Assembly (NCBI GenBank): GCA_025526995.1
Contig: JAHLKG010000018.1
Coordinates: 62,001 to 126,000 of the forward strand
Source of the DNA: Powellomyces hirtus
Taxonomy: Eukaryota > Chytridiomycota > Chytridiomycetes > Spizellomycetales > Powellomycetaceae
Length of the DNA stretch: 64,000 nt
Reading direction: 5' to 3'
In this document: positions 52,953 through 63,807 of the stretch, piece after piece
Position numbering within the stretch: position 1 is the first letter of the stretch
How the letters are laid out: each line of letters begins with the position of its first letter
Notes under the pieces: model-generated
Databases searched by the model: none
Seen by the model: the letters and a program-made list of their open reading frames with translations, nothing else
Told to the model about the DNA's origin: nothing
Position numbers and translations under genes: made by a program

Positions 52953-53168
52953 ATGCGTCTCGTCCGCCCCACAACACCCACGCTGCATACCCTGATCCCA
53001 CAAAAGACCAAACGTCTCGGTCTCAGGACATACCTTCTTGTCGGCGTCGTGTCCGCTTTCACGGGCGCATACGTGTTCGAGCCTTACCTCCAGCAGTACT
53101 GGGGCGACCCTGCCAACGCAGCGAACGCCGGTGGAATGGTCCCACCCCCAGCGAACGCGAGCAAGTAG
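52953..53168 (+). CDS. small single-pass membrane protein, unknown
   Basis: A 71-residue frame: a basic N-terminus (MRLVRPTTPTLHTLIPQKTK), one transmembrane helix (LRTYLLVGVVSAFTGAYVF) and a Pro/Ala-rich C-terminus ending PPPANASK. Size and topology resemble small mitochondrial inner-membrane proteins that accompany respiratory complexes, but I do not recognise a specific family. The start sits in a good AACAATG context. It is preceded by a TATA-like TTTATACC at 52819 and followed by a clear 3' flank. Confidence 0.6.
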   Translation: MRLVRPTTPTLHTLIPQKTKRLGLRTYLLVGVVSAFTGAYVFEPYLQQYWGDPANAANAGGMVPPPANASK

Positions 53169-54056
53169 TTCAGGGCGGGAATCGTTTTTGCATATTGCGG
53201 CCGCAAACAGCCTTGAGAAGCGATTTGACGGTGGTCCTTCACTGGCGGCGCTGAAGGGCTACCTCTCACGCACATACCATTCCTCTTTGCCAACCAAAAA
53301 TCCCTTGTTTGCGCCAGCGTCATTCGGAAGCATCATCCACATCTCGGAATCCTGGGCGAATCGAAGCACCTTCCCTCACCACTACCAACCCTGTACATAA
53401 AGCAGACGCTCTTTACATATATTTCCGAATACCTAATACAACAACCTGCGTTGCTCTGTCCCGCTGTAGGACATGGGACGAGTCAAAAATGCATGCATTT
53501 AACGCAAATCTGCAGACGCTGATCAAAGTCGCATGGAACCGGTCCGTGGAATTGGGAAGCGGGGACGTTGGGCCACGGGGCAGAAAAGAGGAAAAAGAAA
53601 TAGTAGATTGTCGTTCCCACCATTTGCTGACGGAGGAATGTTCTTTTGACCGGAATTTTCCAGCAAGTGCAATGAAGCGGCTTGAAAGAAGGCGATGGAT
53701 GCAGAACCTGCAACTGTGGCGATGATGATACGAAAAGGAAATCAGCATGCGGCGCCTGAAAAACAAATTCCCGCAAACAAGTAACAAATCCTTTCCTTCC
53801 AATGAATTGGCAGCGCCTGGTGTCGTGGTGAGCATACCGAGCGTTATCGACAAAGTTTCAAAGACACATAGCCCCCGGTATGATGGGCCGGTTGGTTCCC
53901 TTTCCTTCCACTGAATTTCATCCGATCCTTGAGAGCAGTTGGACGCCGGCTTCCGCCCTACCCAAGCCCCATATGATAAGCTTTTGGGCCCGTCTCCCAT
54001 TTGATCTCATGATGGTACGAGTGAATGTAAGGCAATTTTGATATTGACACTCTATC
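53169..54056. other. intergenic
   Basis: No gene supported. A minus-strand frame of 195 codons (53413-54000) lacks any domain or compositional support and is regarded as chance. Confidence 0.45.
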
Positions 54057-55296
54057 TTAAGCTACGCCTCCAGCCACAGTCCCATCATAAGGATGTGGAC
54101 ACTCGTTTGAACAGAGAAACTCTAGCAACTCGCGTACCCTCTCCATCCACTCGTCGTCCTCATTTGCCCCCACCTCAAACCTAACGTTCGCAGCTCCATA
54201 ATAGTCAAAGAATACAACGCGCATCTCATCGCATGTCAGTGTCACTGACCAGACACCGACAGTGTCTTTGCCCTTTTGGACAGAGGGACACGATTCGAGA
54301 TAGTAGAGACATAACAACCGGTAGAATAGCAACGATGAAGAAATTGTATGGCTGAACTTTGTAAGATCGCCCGATGGGTTCGGAGGAAACGTCGATGTGT
54401 CTTCATCATAGCGAATTATATCATTGGTTGAAGGGAGAGCGAGTGGATCCAGATGTTCGTCTGTTGATTTCCACCAAAAACGGATACTGTCCGCACGTTT
54501 GTAGTTGCCGTCGCGATCTTGCACTACGGGTACGTCCACCTTGAAGTACGGCATAGCCTCTGTAGTTTCCATTTCATCCTTTTTTCGAGGCATTTGAATC
54601 GGTAGTCTTTGTAGAGTAGAGATTCCAGACGCATAATAGTATTTCAATTTGTCGTCGTCGCCGGTCGCCAACGTTGCGTTCAACAACTCAAGTACATCCT
54701 TGGCGAACGCCGTTTGCTTTTCTTCGATTGCGATCTTGGTCTTGTCGCCGACGATTTTTGCCTCTCCGAGTCATCCAAGTCACGTCCTCGATATCGTAAA
54801 GCAACTTCGATGCTCTTTGTGCCTCATTCCCGTCGACCACACAAGCTTGTATCCACCCGGACCCTCTGATCCGACGTCTGCATCAGGGAAGAAAGATTTC
54901 ACCCGGTACAGCAGGTCTGCTGAGGAGATTGTATGAGAAAACTCAAGACAGTCCCTTTCAATCAGAGTACCCGAAGAGATGCCCATCCGTGTCTTGTTGA
55001 ATCCCAAACTCCCCAAAGAAGTCAGAGTGGTTCCGGATTCCCTGAGGTACCGGTAATTATCCATGCTTGACCACTGTATGGCTTCGTTCGAGAGTTGCAG
55101 TGTCCATTTGTCGAGAATCGCAGGAAAGTTCGTATCATGAGCCTCTTGCGCGATCCTCTGCGCAATTTCAGGTGGTAGGAGGACTACGAGTGACCGCAGA
55201 AGACGCGCTCAATGGTGGCCTTTGAAGGAGGGGACGAGAGAGAGGATATGAAGGGAAGTCTCCAAATGTATTGGTGTACTTTGTTGATTCGGCCAT
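54057..55296 (-). pseudogene. frame-disrupted gene with diverged internal duplication, unknown function
   Basis: From an ATG at 55296 the minus strand gives protein-like sequence in changing frames: MAESTKYTNTFGDF onwards; then, after a shift near 55200, VLLPPEIAQRIAQEAHDTNF through to about 54830; then a short stretch reading KLLYDIEDVTWMTR; then from about 54768 AKIVGDKTKIAIEEKQ to the stop at 54057. Two halves resemble each other: FSHTISSADLLYRVKSFFP and YKLVWST in the first, FSHTISSSLLFYRLLCLYY and VGVWSVTL in the second, indicating an old internal duplication of a roughly 150-residue unit. No known domain is recognised. Three shifts without good splice sites suggest a pseudogene; unusual introns or consensus errors in the assembly are alternatives. 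Confidence 0.5.
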
Positions 55297-55565
55297 GATG
55301 TTCGTAAGGTATTAGCTGCTGGTCCTAAGGGAAGACCCGCATGTAAGTATCAACTGTGAGGGTCTGTCGATCTGCTCACGTCAGCGCAACTGAATATCAA
55401 GCCGACTTGCTTCTTTCCCCCCTCCGTTATCCCTCATCACTTCCATCCCCGCTCAGCTGCGTCTGCTGTCTTCCCACGCCCCACAAGCACCCCGACCCCC
55501 AACGTGGTCTTCCGCCACGCTCCCTCAACCCCCACTGTTATCAACGTCAATAACTTTCCCCGAGA

Positions 55566-58500
55566 ATGCCGCCCGTGGCCGAGACAGAGTGTGTAGTTCC
55601 CCTCGAGAGTAATACCAACGCTCCTAGTGTCAACGCCATAGTGGAAGATGACGCAGTGACGGTGAGACGTGGGACTCGGTCTCGCTCCCGCTCCCACTCC
55701 CAGCCTCCACAACAACAGCAACAACAAGCACAACCACAACCAGAGGCCGAACCAGAGCGATACATGACAGTCGCCGAACGACGTAACGCAAACGTGGCGC
55801 GGAGCAACAAACGGAGGGCCGAGGAGGCACGGAAGGCTGCGCAGAGCCTAGCTTTCGTCGATCTGTCCGACTACGACGATGTGCTGTGCGATTTGCTCCT
55901 CGATTCGGTGTACCTTGGGTTCCGGACTCACAAGATGAACGACGCTTTCTACAAAAGCCCCGCCGATGCGCTCAAGAATGCTAAACCTTTCGACCCATCT
56001 GCACCCGTGTCGTGGAAGAACCGTCAACACATCCTTGCCACGGATAGATCCCTGATGAACTCTGATGTCATCGCCGCCGTGATTGTGGACCTTGTCAGGG
56101 AGTATGTGTTGGATAAGAAGGATATGGATCAAGCCACCGCAGCCTTCATGCGGTGCATTGAGAAGCCCGGTAGTATTAAATCGTGAGTATATGGCCTTGC
56201 GCCCATTCATCTCCATCTCTATCGTACTCCCGTGAGCCTTCGAACACTTTCTCTCTACAATACCGGAAGCCAACCAACCACTCCATTCCGCTTTTAATAG
56301 TGACAACTATCCCGGCGCATCGCTCAAAAGGTCCTTCCAGGCTCTTAAGCCTTTCTTCCGCAACCGCACGGCCGAACAGATTGCCGCGTTCAAAGAGTGA
56401 GTTCCGTGTTGCAAACACCAGCATGCCTAACTCAAAGTGCCTTTTGTTGACTCTGATGTATTGCTTCGCCAGGCATGCCAAGAGGTACATAGCAATGTAC
56501 CACCCAAATGCTGGCTACGAAATCACGTCAACCAGCAGATACAAGTCATCCGGAAAGACGGAAGCCTGCATCAAGGCCACTCAAGATTTCCAACCTGGCG
56601 ATGAAATCCGCCACTGTGTCGGGGTCATTGCCGGCCTCAGTGAGGACGATGAAGACTATTTACATAACCGAGACTTCAGTGTCATGTTCTCGACAAAAAA
56701 AGACTGCAACTGCCTGTTCCTGGGACCGGCTCGGTTCGTAAATCACGACTGCGACCCGAATTGCAAGGTAAAGGACGAATCGGATGATTTCCTGCCGACG
56801 ACCTTCTTAACCATATCACTCATATACAATACTCATTACCACAGTTTTTCGTGACTGATCGCTCCAACCAAATTTGCTTCAAGGTGGTCAAAGAGATACA
56901 TGTGGGTGAGGAGCTCACCACATTCTATGGAAAGGATTATTTCGGCGTTGGTAACGCCGAGTGTCTGTGCGCAACCTGCGAAAGGTACGGGCGCAGATCA
57001 GTAGTTCCGGCAGGTTCAGAGTTAATGACTGATGCAAGCACTCATTCAGGTTGCAGAAGGGGGGTTTCACGCCCCAAAACAACCTCGCCAAGGTCCTCGG
57101 TGATAACGATGTGGAGGTCCCTTTTATGGCCCGGCTCCGGAAGAACCAGGCCCGGACCGAGACCTGGCATTACTATCAAAATAAGTTTTTTGGCGAGACG
57201 TTTGGGGACGCGGTCACCACCGCCGTGGTCCCTTTGCCCACCACCTCTTCCATCCGATGCCGTGTATGCGAAGAGGAGTTGGATGAAATCTCCATTCAGG
57301 GCGAGTGCCCTAGATGCATTCGCCACATGCGAATCTTTGGCGTTCCATGGCCGGAGCGCAAATGCAAGAGGGACCGGGCCCCAAACGACGCCCGCCCGAT
57401 CGAAGTAGTCATTGATCGGAAAGCCTTGGTCCCATTGCCCAACACCGCCAAGAACGCGTCCAATGCGCGACGGAAAGGTCGGCGGGCCGACCTCAACGAG
57501 CATATTCGGATGGCCGCACACAACAGGATGGTGTCCCCCGCTGCCGAAGCCAAACGTGGGCGACACAGATCTCGTGGCCGTGGCCGTGGGCGAGGTTCCA
57601 TCAGCAACAGCTCATCCGCTCGAAGCAGTCGGTCAGGTAAAGCAACTACACGCTTTGTCATTTCTCACTTGTCTTTTTTATTTTAAGATAACCTCATGCC
57701 ACCTTCTTCGTAGTGACAGCGCGCCGCCGTGCCCCTTCCGTGAGCGATGGCCCGTCAACATACCCGTCCACGGTCCACACTCGTGAATCCACTCCTTCGG
57801 AGGATGATGTCGATGTCCTGGAAGGCATGGAAGTCATTCCAGAAGAAGTGAGTGACGGTTCGGCAATAGTCACGCCTCGCCGCACCTCTGGAGGAGGATA
57901 CTTGGATGTGGTTCTAAACCCCGCTTCCGAAGAGGTAGGAGGTGTCTCTCTCATTGACATGAACATAGAAACGTGATTGAGCGGCCTTTGTTTCTTGCAG
58001 GAGATGGATGTGGATGATCCCGCGAGTGATGAGGAAGAGGAAGAAGAAGATACGTCTGACGTACCTGGGCGATTGGTGCCGGATGGTAAGCTCAGGCGAA
58101 GCACTGTGCTTCCCTCTGCCCGGTGGTCTAACGGGTTTGATGTCACAGAACACAACATCTATGCCGTCTTTGTGAACCCCCAGGATCCAGATTGCCCGTA
58201 CTGGTGGCCCGCAATGGTAAGTTCTGTAGCTTGGTCCCCACGTTAAGCTGAATGGAAGGACTGATGATAAGGGAAATAGGTTGTTCCAACTGAAGAGTTG
58301 GACCGACTTATGCCAAAACCAGGACCCAGCCAACGTGTCGTGGCGTACTTTGAAAATCGAACCTTGTGAGTATTTGTGCGCTCCGTTCAAATTGATTCAA
58401 TGATAAATCGGCCTGGAATGACCATGCTTATCGTTTCTGCACGTAGTTCCGCAGTGGCTCCCAGTGGCATGCGGCTCATGGTCCCTGGCGAAGAACCATT

Positions 58501-59976
58501 CGAGACGTTTGCCAAACACCCCGAGTTTGCGCACGACAAGGCTGTCATCAGGGCCATGTCGTTTTTGGATACTGGCCGATGCAAAGGCTACCAATGGCCT
58601 CGCTGGCGACATGCAGCGAGACGGTTCTTGCTCACTGAACAGCAGCGCAACCCCCGAACTGAAGATGGCGAGGAAGATGAGATCGCGTACATGGCTCCAG
58701 AAGGTGGCGTGGATGATATGGAGATTGACAGTGCTGCACCAACCGGCTCGTCGACTCCCGTGGACAGTGCCGCGGTCACTGAAATCTCGACTCCCGTGGA
58801 CAGTGCCGCGGTCACTGAAACCTCGACTCCCGTGGACAGTGCCGTGGTCACTGAAACTTCCACTCCCATGGACAGTGCCGTGGTCACGGAAACCTCCACG
58901 CCCGTCGATAGTGCAATAGCAACGGGCACGTGCACGCCATCCGAATTGAGCGAAACGGGTTACGAGCGCCCTTCTACGCCTAGTAGGATTGATCTCGCGG
59001 CGGTGGAAGCTAGGGAACTCCAGGTTCGTCTGGAATTGGAAAGGATCGTGCGGGAGGGTATTGAAGTCCGCCGCGCGCGTGAAATCGGTAAGCATGCAGA
59101 TTTCGTTGGTGAGCACCCACCTATTTACGATGGAAGGAGATGGCTGATTTGTGTCTGTGATTTTCAGCGGAAGCGGAACAGCGCTACTCCGAGCGCCTTG
59201 CACGCCTCAGCAGTGGGCAAGCAGCTTTAGAGGAACTCATTGCAGGTGTGCTGCCGAGCCCTGTCAGGCATCAAACGGACGCGTCTGGCGTCAGCGCAGA
59301 CTTCCAGTTCCGGGAGGAACTGCTGAGTTTGGCTCGGGCTGGAGTAGAGAGCGTGAGGGCAAGGGCAGCGGCCGCAGACGAGGAGAGCCTGGCTCAGCGG
59401 TTGCTAAGGATCCAGGCACTGCGTGGCAATGGGCGAGGTAGGGATCTGTATACAAGGCCTGTGTAGCAATGATTATATCGTAATTGACTGGCAAATGTAG
59501 AAAACTCGCTGGAACGCATGGGAACTCCTCGGTACCCACTTCCGCCCATCCTATGTCCGCCGGATCTTGGCGATCATTTCCCTGAACCACCGCCTATTGT
59601 ACGCCCACCGGGGCCGGCCCTTTTTCAGATGCTCGGCAAAGCCGAAATGCACATTGCACCGGCCATCTCATATAATTTACACATTCTGAGCCTCGGCATC
59701 GAGGCTGATGAGGCGATGGCTAGAGCAGCCCAAAGCCAACAGCAAACAATTTTGGAAGAGGATACGAATCGCGGAGGGGAGGGGTCGTCACTCTCACCAC
59801 CGCCAACAACCAACAGCAATACCAACAGAAGCTCCAACAAGCGTCGTCGCGAAAACGACGACGATGAGGAGGAGGACTCTGCCTTGAGTTCGGAAAACCA
59901 ACTCACATCCGAACATGAACGCGAAGGGCCCGCCGCTGCGAAGCGGGCCCGACAAGATTTTGCGCACACACGATAA
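55566..59976 (+). CDS. SUV4-20/Set9-like histone H4K20 methyltransferase with PWWP-like domain
   Basis: Eleven exons (55566-56182, 56301-56396, 56473-56767, 56845-56984, 57050-57636, 57714-57934, 58001-58216, 58280-58365, 58447-59087, 59168-59437, 59501-59976) encode 1214 residues, all junctions in phase. An N-terminal helical domain (about 95-230) precedes a SET domain (about 230-380): AKRYIAMYHPNAGYEI, RYKSSGKTEACIKATQDF, FLGPARFVNHDCDPNCKFFV (cofactor and pseudoknot residues), EELTTFYGKDYFG and the zinc-binding CLCATC. This is the SUV4-20 (KMT5B/C)/Set9 arrangement, which methylates H4 Lys20. A cysteine cluster follows (CRVCEEELDE, CPRCI). A PWWP-like module at about 700-800 (YAVFVNPQDPDCPYWWPAMV, VAYFENRTF, FETFAKHPEF) is extra. 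Then comes a 12-residue repeat, coiled coil and a basic, NLS-like C-terminus. Confidence 0.9.
58740..58929 (+). repeat. 36-bp coding minisatellite in the methyltransferase gene
   Basis: About five tandem 36-bp units encode 12-residue repeats of the form DSAAVTETSTPV, lying between the PWWP-like module and the coiled coil. Units differ at a few positions. Confidence 0.9.
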
Positions 59977-60635
59977 GCCATGCCTGCGTGCCATTATTCG
60001 GGATGACGGGGCCCCCCTCTTTCGGAGGTCGCGTACCCGTCCATCTCGAACGAGAGTAAACATTTTATTGGACAGTAGTATGCTCCAAGTATCTATTTTG
60101 GACTCTCTCTTTTTTTTTTTGTGAAAAAAAAAGGATAGAAAAGTGATTGTGGTCACTTGTGAATGTTGATTTTAGTCGCATTCCTAGATTTTTTTTAAAA
60201 ACTTTGCAAAATATTATATGCGCTAAGATCATGTTTGCAGCAGTCCCAACTCGTCGATTTCAGAGAAGGACCCTGTGGATTACTTATACAGCTGGTCACG
60301 TTGTCTCGGATCGGAACAATATTGTCGTGAATACCGCAAGAACTTACCAAAATATGATCAAGCCTGGACGTCCCATTGCCCTCGGCAATGAAAGGATGCT
60401 ATTGTGTGTACAAATTCCAGACGGCAACAAGACCACCACCGCGTGATAATAGCACAAAATTATCTATTTCTTTTTTGTCTCCTTTCTTATCGAGCTGTAC
60501 AAAACTACGATAACCGAAACCCCGGGCGAAGGTTCGCTGCCTACGTCTATCCAAAAAACACTACCATCTCTCCTGCCAGTGCATGTGCTGCAGCTGCGCG
60601 CGTGAGGATGGCACGGGCCGGACTGCCCGGGATGA
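59977..60635. other. convergent 3' intergenic region
   Basis: Between the converging methyltransferase (+) and RPEL (-) genes. It contains T- and A-homopolymers near 60110-60130. Short frames are present but none is supported. Confidence 0.5.
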
Positions 60636-61647
60636 TTAGTGGAAGCATGTATTACGCAAACCTATATCGAAAAATAAAACATGTTTTGGTTACTTAAAAG
60701 CAGGTGGGGGTTGTGATACAGGATGGAGATAAGGGAAGGCGGCTTACTTTGCTCGTGTACGGGCATCTCATGTTTCTTGAACGTGTTCAGTTCCTCGCGG
60801 ATTTGGACCTTCATCTGCGGTGTGAGTTTCCTGAACGTGGCATTCCCGTCGGGCTTGCGGTTGTATTCCGATTTGCGAAACGTGGGCAGGACCTCGACCG
60901 TTTCCGCAAAATTCAAGATGCGCCGCTCACACAGCTGATCGACATCGGGGCGGTCGCGCAGCCGCGAGTCGAGCACATCCACCAGCTGCGATTTACGCAG
61001 CCGCTCCTGCGCGGCGGCGAGGGATGGGTCGATGGACGTGTTTTTCAGAATGTTGAGTTCCTCCAGCTGTTCCTTCTCGGGGCGTTTCTTGAGAATCGAG
61101 CGCACGGCTTCTTTGCGTTCTTGGAAATTCAGCGGTTTTTGCAAATCCAGCGGCCCCACGGGCGTGCTGCCGTGGTTCAGCGGCATCGGCGCCAACTCCT
61201 GATCGTCCAAACTGTCGTTGCTCTCCACCCGTAAAATGTTGCGCAGCTTGAGGTCGACCTTGTCGGGCCGGTTCCCCAGTTTGCGGTTCAGGGCGTCTTT
61301 GGTCTTTTCCGCCTCCAGCGCCATCTTTTGTTGGATGAGCGAGTTGGAGACGGTTGGGTGCGCTTCATCTTCCCGCAAAATGTTGCGTTGGACCAGCTCT
61401 TCGGGTCCTTGGCGACGTGATAGCTTCTTGCCGAGATCTAAGAGAAAAACACCCCCCAAAAAAAATGCGAGTCTTAGCATGACTGTTTCGTAGCCAAACA
61501 TCCCACGAAACAACCAGAGCACATTTCAGTTTTTTTTTCCCCTCTATACATACCAGACACCATCTTCCCAAACCCCTTTCCCTGCAAATCCACATTGCTA
61601 TTGCCGCCTCCACTGGCCGCTGATGGGTCCACCGCCAATGTTGACAT
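60636..61647 (-). CDS. RPEL-repeat (G-actin-binding) protein
   Basis: Three exons on the minus strand (61647-61554, 61437-60748, 60661-60636) encode about 269 residues. Four RPEL-type repeats are seen: LSRRQGPEELVQRNIL (about 36-52), LGNRPDKVDLKLRNIL (85-100), LKKRPEKEQLEELNIL (147-162) and LRDRPDVDQLCERRIL (191-206). Repeats 2 to 4 carry the RP pair and NIL/RIL end; the first has RQ. RPEL motifs bind monomeric actin in MRTF and Phactr proteins, so the product probably couples to the actin pool. There is no SAP or phosphatase-binding domain here. The start MSTLAVDPSA is the first ATG in the exon; the last 26-nt exon (ending CFH) was chosen because it keeps frame with a good acceptor, and is less certain. 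Confidence 0.8.
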
Positions 61648-62105
61648 GCCTGTGCGCTGCGTGCTGTTCGCCGGGAAGACGAGGGGGGGCAGCTTAACAC
61701 AAGACGGGGTCGGGGCGGCGATTTTTTCGGATGTGCGGGTGTGGGTGTGTGTGTCCAGGACAGTAACAGAGCTGGATTAAACAGAAATAGGGGTTGCTTT
61801 TGATGTTGTGCGGAAACAAAAAACTCGCAAGTGGAAGAAAGCAGCCGCTCGATGCTTTTTATTTTATTGATCGAGAAAAAGGCCCAATGTCAAAGAATGC
61901 TTCGCCCCCACTATTCGGGGCACATCTTCTTTCACTCTGCTATAAATAACTTGAACGCTCCCCGGTGCCCCCGCGCAATGGCCGGAAATAGCTCGAGTCC
62001 AAGAATAGATCGGAGCACCAAAAGAATAGATCATGCCCTTCAGTGAAACGCCTCGTTCGATGCCTCTTTTGTGTTTTTGAGTTGCGGGGATCTTATTCAG
62101 CGATA

Positions 62106-62124
62106 CCCCCCCCCCCCCCCCCCC
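62106..62124. repeat. poly-C run (19 nt)
   Basis: Uninterrupted C19, the same length as the runs at 24712-24730 and 63614-63632. Confidence 0.9.
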
Positions 62125-62168
62125 GCGGAATTTTGAGAAAGTTCATACTGAAGGCGATCCAAAATAAT

Positions 62169-62196
62169 AAAAAATACGTTGCCGCCAGCCACGTTA
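62169..62196 (+). repeat. dispersed direct repeat, copy 1
   Basis: An A-tract followed by ATACGTTGCCGCCAGCCACG; a close copy occurs at 63972-63999 in the same orientation (ATATGTTACCGCCAGCCACG). Confidence 0.8.
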
Positions 62197-63410
62197 CTTC
62201 TCTGATGCCACTTCCAAGTTGTTCGTCGTGGGTTGCTGTATCGATTGGACAGTTCACACCTATAGCCCGCCGCCACTCGATTGGAGACAAAATATCATCG
62301 GGGCGTCCACTGCACTACTCAACTCGTCATCATCGCCATTCTCACAATCCGTTCCTGGACCAAGTAACACGGTTGGTCGCGAGGGGCGCGTGGCATTTCC
62401 AATTCGCATGAAATATCATCAAACAGGGCAGGATAACCTGACCCCATGGGCGCATCCGACCGCGTGATTGGGAGGAACTACTAGTATGGAGTTTCAAGAG
62501 ATTTCCTACCCCCGCAATGGTTTCTTCCTACCCCACAAAATCGCACATGCTTGATGTCACAGCGAGGTGGGTGCTGAGAAACGCAGCGGGCCACCCGAAT
62601 GCGGACGGGGGTTGGTGTAGGTGCGTGCTACGAGTCGCTAATGGTTATTGGCTCAACCCAGCTGCCGAGGTCGAGGCATGGACGGACATGACTAGCACGG
62701 AATGATATGGTGCTTGGCGTGTCGTATCCGATGCCGAGGAGGAGGGATTGAATGGACGTTGGCTTTTTGACGACCGTGCGCCATGTAAGATGGGGGTGAG
62801 CCTTCATGATTTAACCCAGCCAGGTGCCACTGTCCTGCCGACGAACGGTCACTAAATACATATTCCGAGCACGAACCTAAATGCTACGCAGCCATCCCTC
62901 CTTTTGATACCACCTAGTGGCCAATCAGCACACCCAGGTATACCCTTCCGGTCACAGTTTTAACTATATGATCCATACTGCTGTACAATCTCCTCCTCCT
63001 CATGACACGATCAAGACGGGGACGCACCAGGGTATCTGCAAGTCTTTTCAACCGTTTTTTGTTCGGCAAGTCTCTATCAACGTAACATTTCTGCAGACAT
63101 TGCGATTACACAATGATGATACGTCCAATCGTAGGCATATATGGCGTCTACGTTGGGGGCACCGATCGCGCATCATCGTAAAAAGCTGGACCTTCCTGCT
63201 TTCATACAGCTGTTTGAATCCGCAAAAGGCACGAATTTGTATGACTAGAATGAATACGATGAAGGCATTGGCATGGGATGGAGTCTGGAACGATTTGTAT
63301 CTTCGCTTGCATACCTGGGGCCAACGGGGCCGTCGCCCCCATCTTCCTCGTCTGGCTTCTTCCGCTTTTGTGGGTTTCCATGACGCGAGGTGTTCGGGTT
63401 GGTTGATGGT

Positions 63411-63446
63411 GATGCTGCTTCCTCCCGTCCCGTGCGAACCGGTGGG
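63411..63446 (+). repeat. 36-bp direct repeat, copy 1
   Basis: Begins GATGCTGCTTCCTCCCGTCC and ends CCGGTGGG; it recurs with two differences at 63716-63751. This copy lies immediately before the reverse transcriptase remnant. Confidence 0.85.
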
Positions 63447-63454
63447 TGCTCGGG

Positions 63455-63560
63455 CATCCCAGACAAGTATCCATTGCCGCGCGTCGATGCTACCATCGAC
63501 TACCTGACTGGAAAGCCGTACTTTACGACAATGGATTTGCGTTGGGGATTTCGGGTTGGG
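63455..63560 (+). mobile_element. Ty3-type reverse transcriptase remnant
   Basis: A 35-codon stretch reads IPDKYPLPRVDATIDYLTG followed by KPYFTTMDLRWGF. This is the start of the reverse transcriptase of Ty3/Gypsy retroelements (NKYPLPRIDxLLDxL..AxYFSxLDLRxGY pattern). Nothing upstream or downstream continues the pol frame, so it is a truncated relic inserted among the repeats. Confidence 0.65.
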
Positions 63561-63613
63561 GGCTTCTCGTCAGTGATGAGAGCGGGGGAGAGCGAAGAGT
63601 GATGAGATCTCAC

Positions 63614-63632
63614 CCCCCCCCCCCCCCCCCCC
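63614..63632. repeat. poly-C run (19 nt)
   Basis: C19 inside the left arm of the inverted-repeat element. Confidence 0.9.
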
Positions 63633-63715
63633 ACACTTAATGCCCCCTCTCGCAAGTTAACCCCCCGAAAATACCCCGCCTCCCAATACCGAACCCGCAC
63701 GCAACTTGGGCGCTG

Positions 63716-63751
63716 ATGCTGCTTTCTCCCGTCCCGTGCGATCCGGTGGGG
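63716..63751 (+). repeat. 36-bp direct repeat, copy 2
   Basis: Second copy of the sequence at 63411-63446; it occupies the centre of the inverted-repeat element and runs into the G15 tract (63748-63762). Confidence 0.85.
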
Positions 63752-63807
63752 GGGGGGGGGGGTTTAACTTGCGAGAGGGGGCATCAAGTGGGGGAGTGAG
63801 ATCTCAC

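Larger units (their letters stand above)
61648..63454. other. repeat-rich intergenic region, no supported gene
   Basis: Contains the C19 run (62106-62124) and a 28-bp sequence (62169-62196) repeated with three differences at the right edge of the window. Several medium open frames exist on both strands but none resembles a protein family. Confidence 0.5.
63605..63807. mobile_element. 203-bp element with terminal inverted repeats (MITE-like)
   Basis: Left arm 63605-63666 and right arm 63756-63807 are inverted copies: each begins at its outer end with GAGATCTCAC, then a G/C-rich spacer, then CACTT(A/G)ATGCCCCCTCTC and GCAAGTTAA with C runs. The spacer holds C19 on the left and is short on the right; the inner loop is about 89 bp and ends in G15. 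No coding capacity. On the minus strand the right edge reads GTGAGATCTCAC, which is the splice donor of the flanking exon. Confidence 0.65.

Noticed and set aside
53413..54000. 195-codon minus-strand frame
   Set aside because: No domain, no compositional support, and no splice context linking it to the disrupted gene downstream.
60704..61234. 176-codon plus-strand frame
   Set aside because: Antisense to the RPEL repeats.
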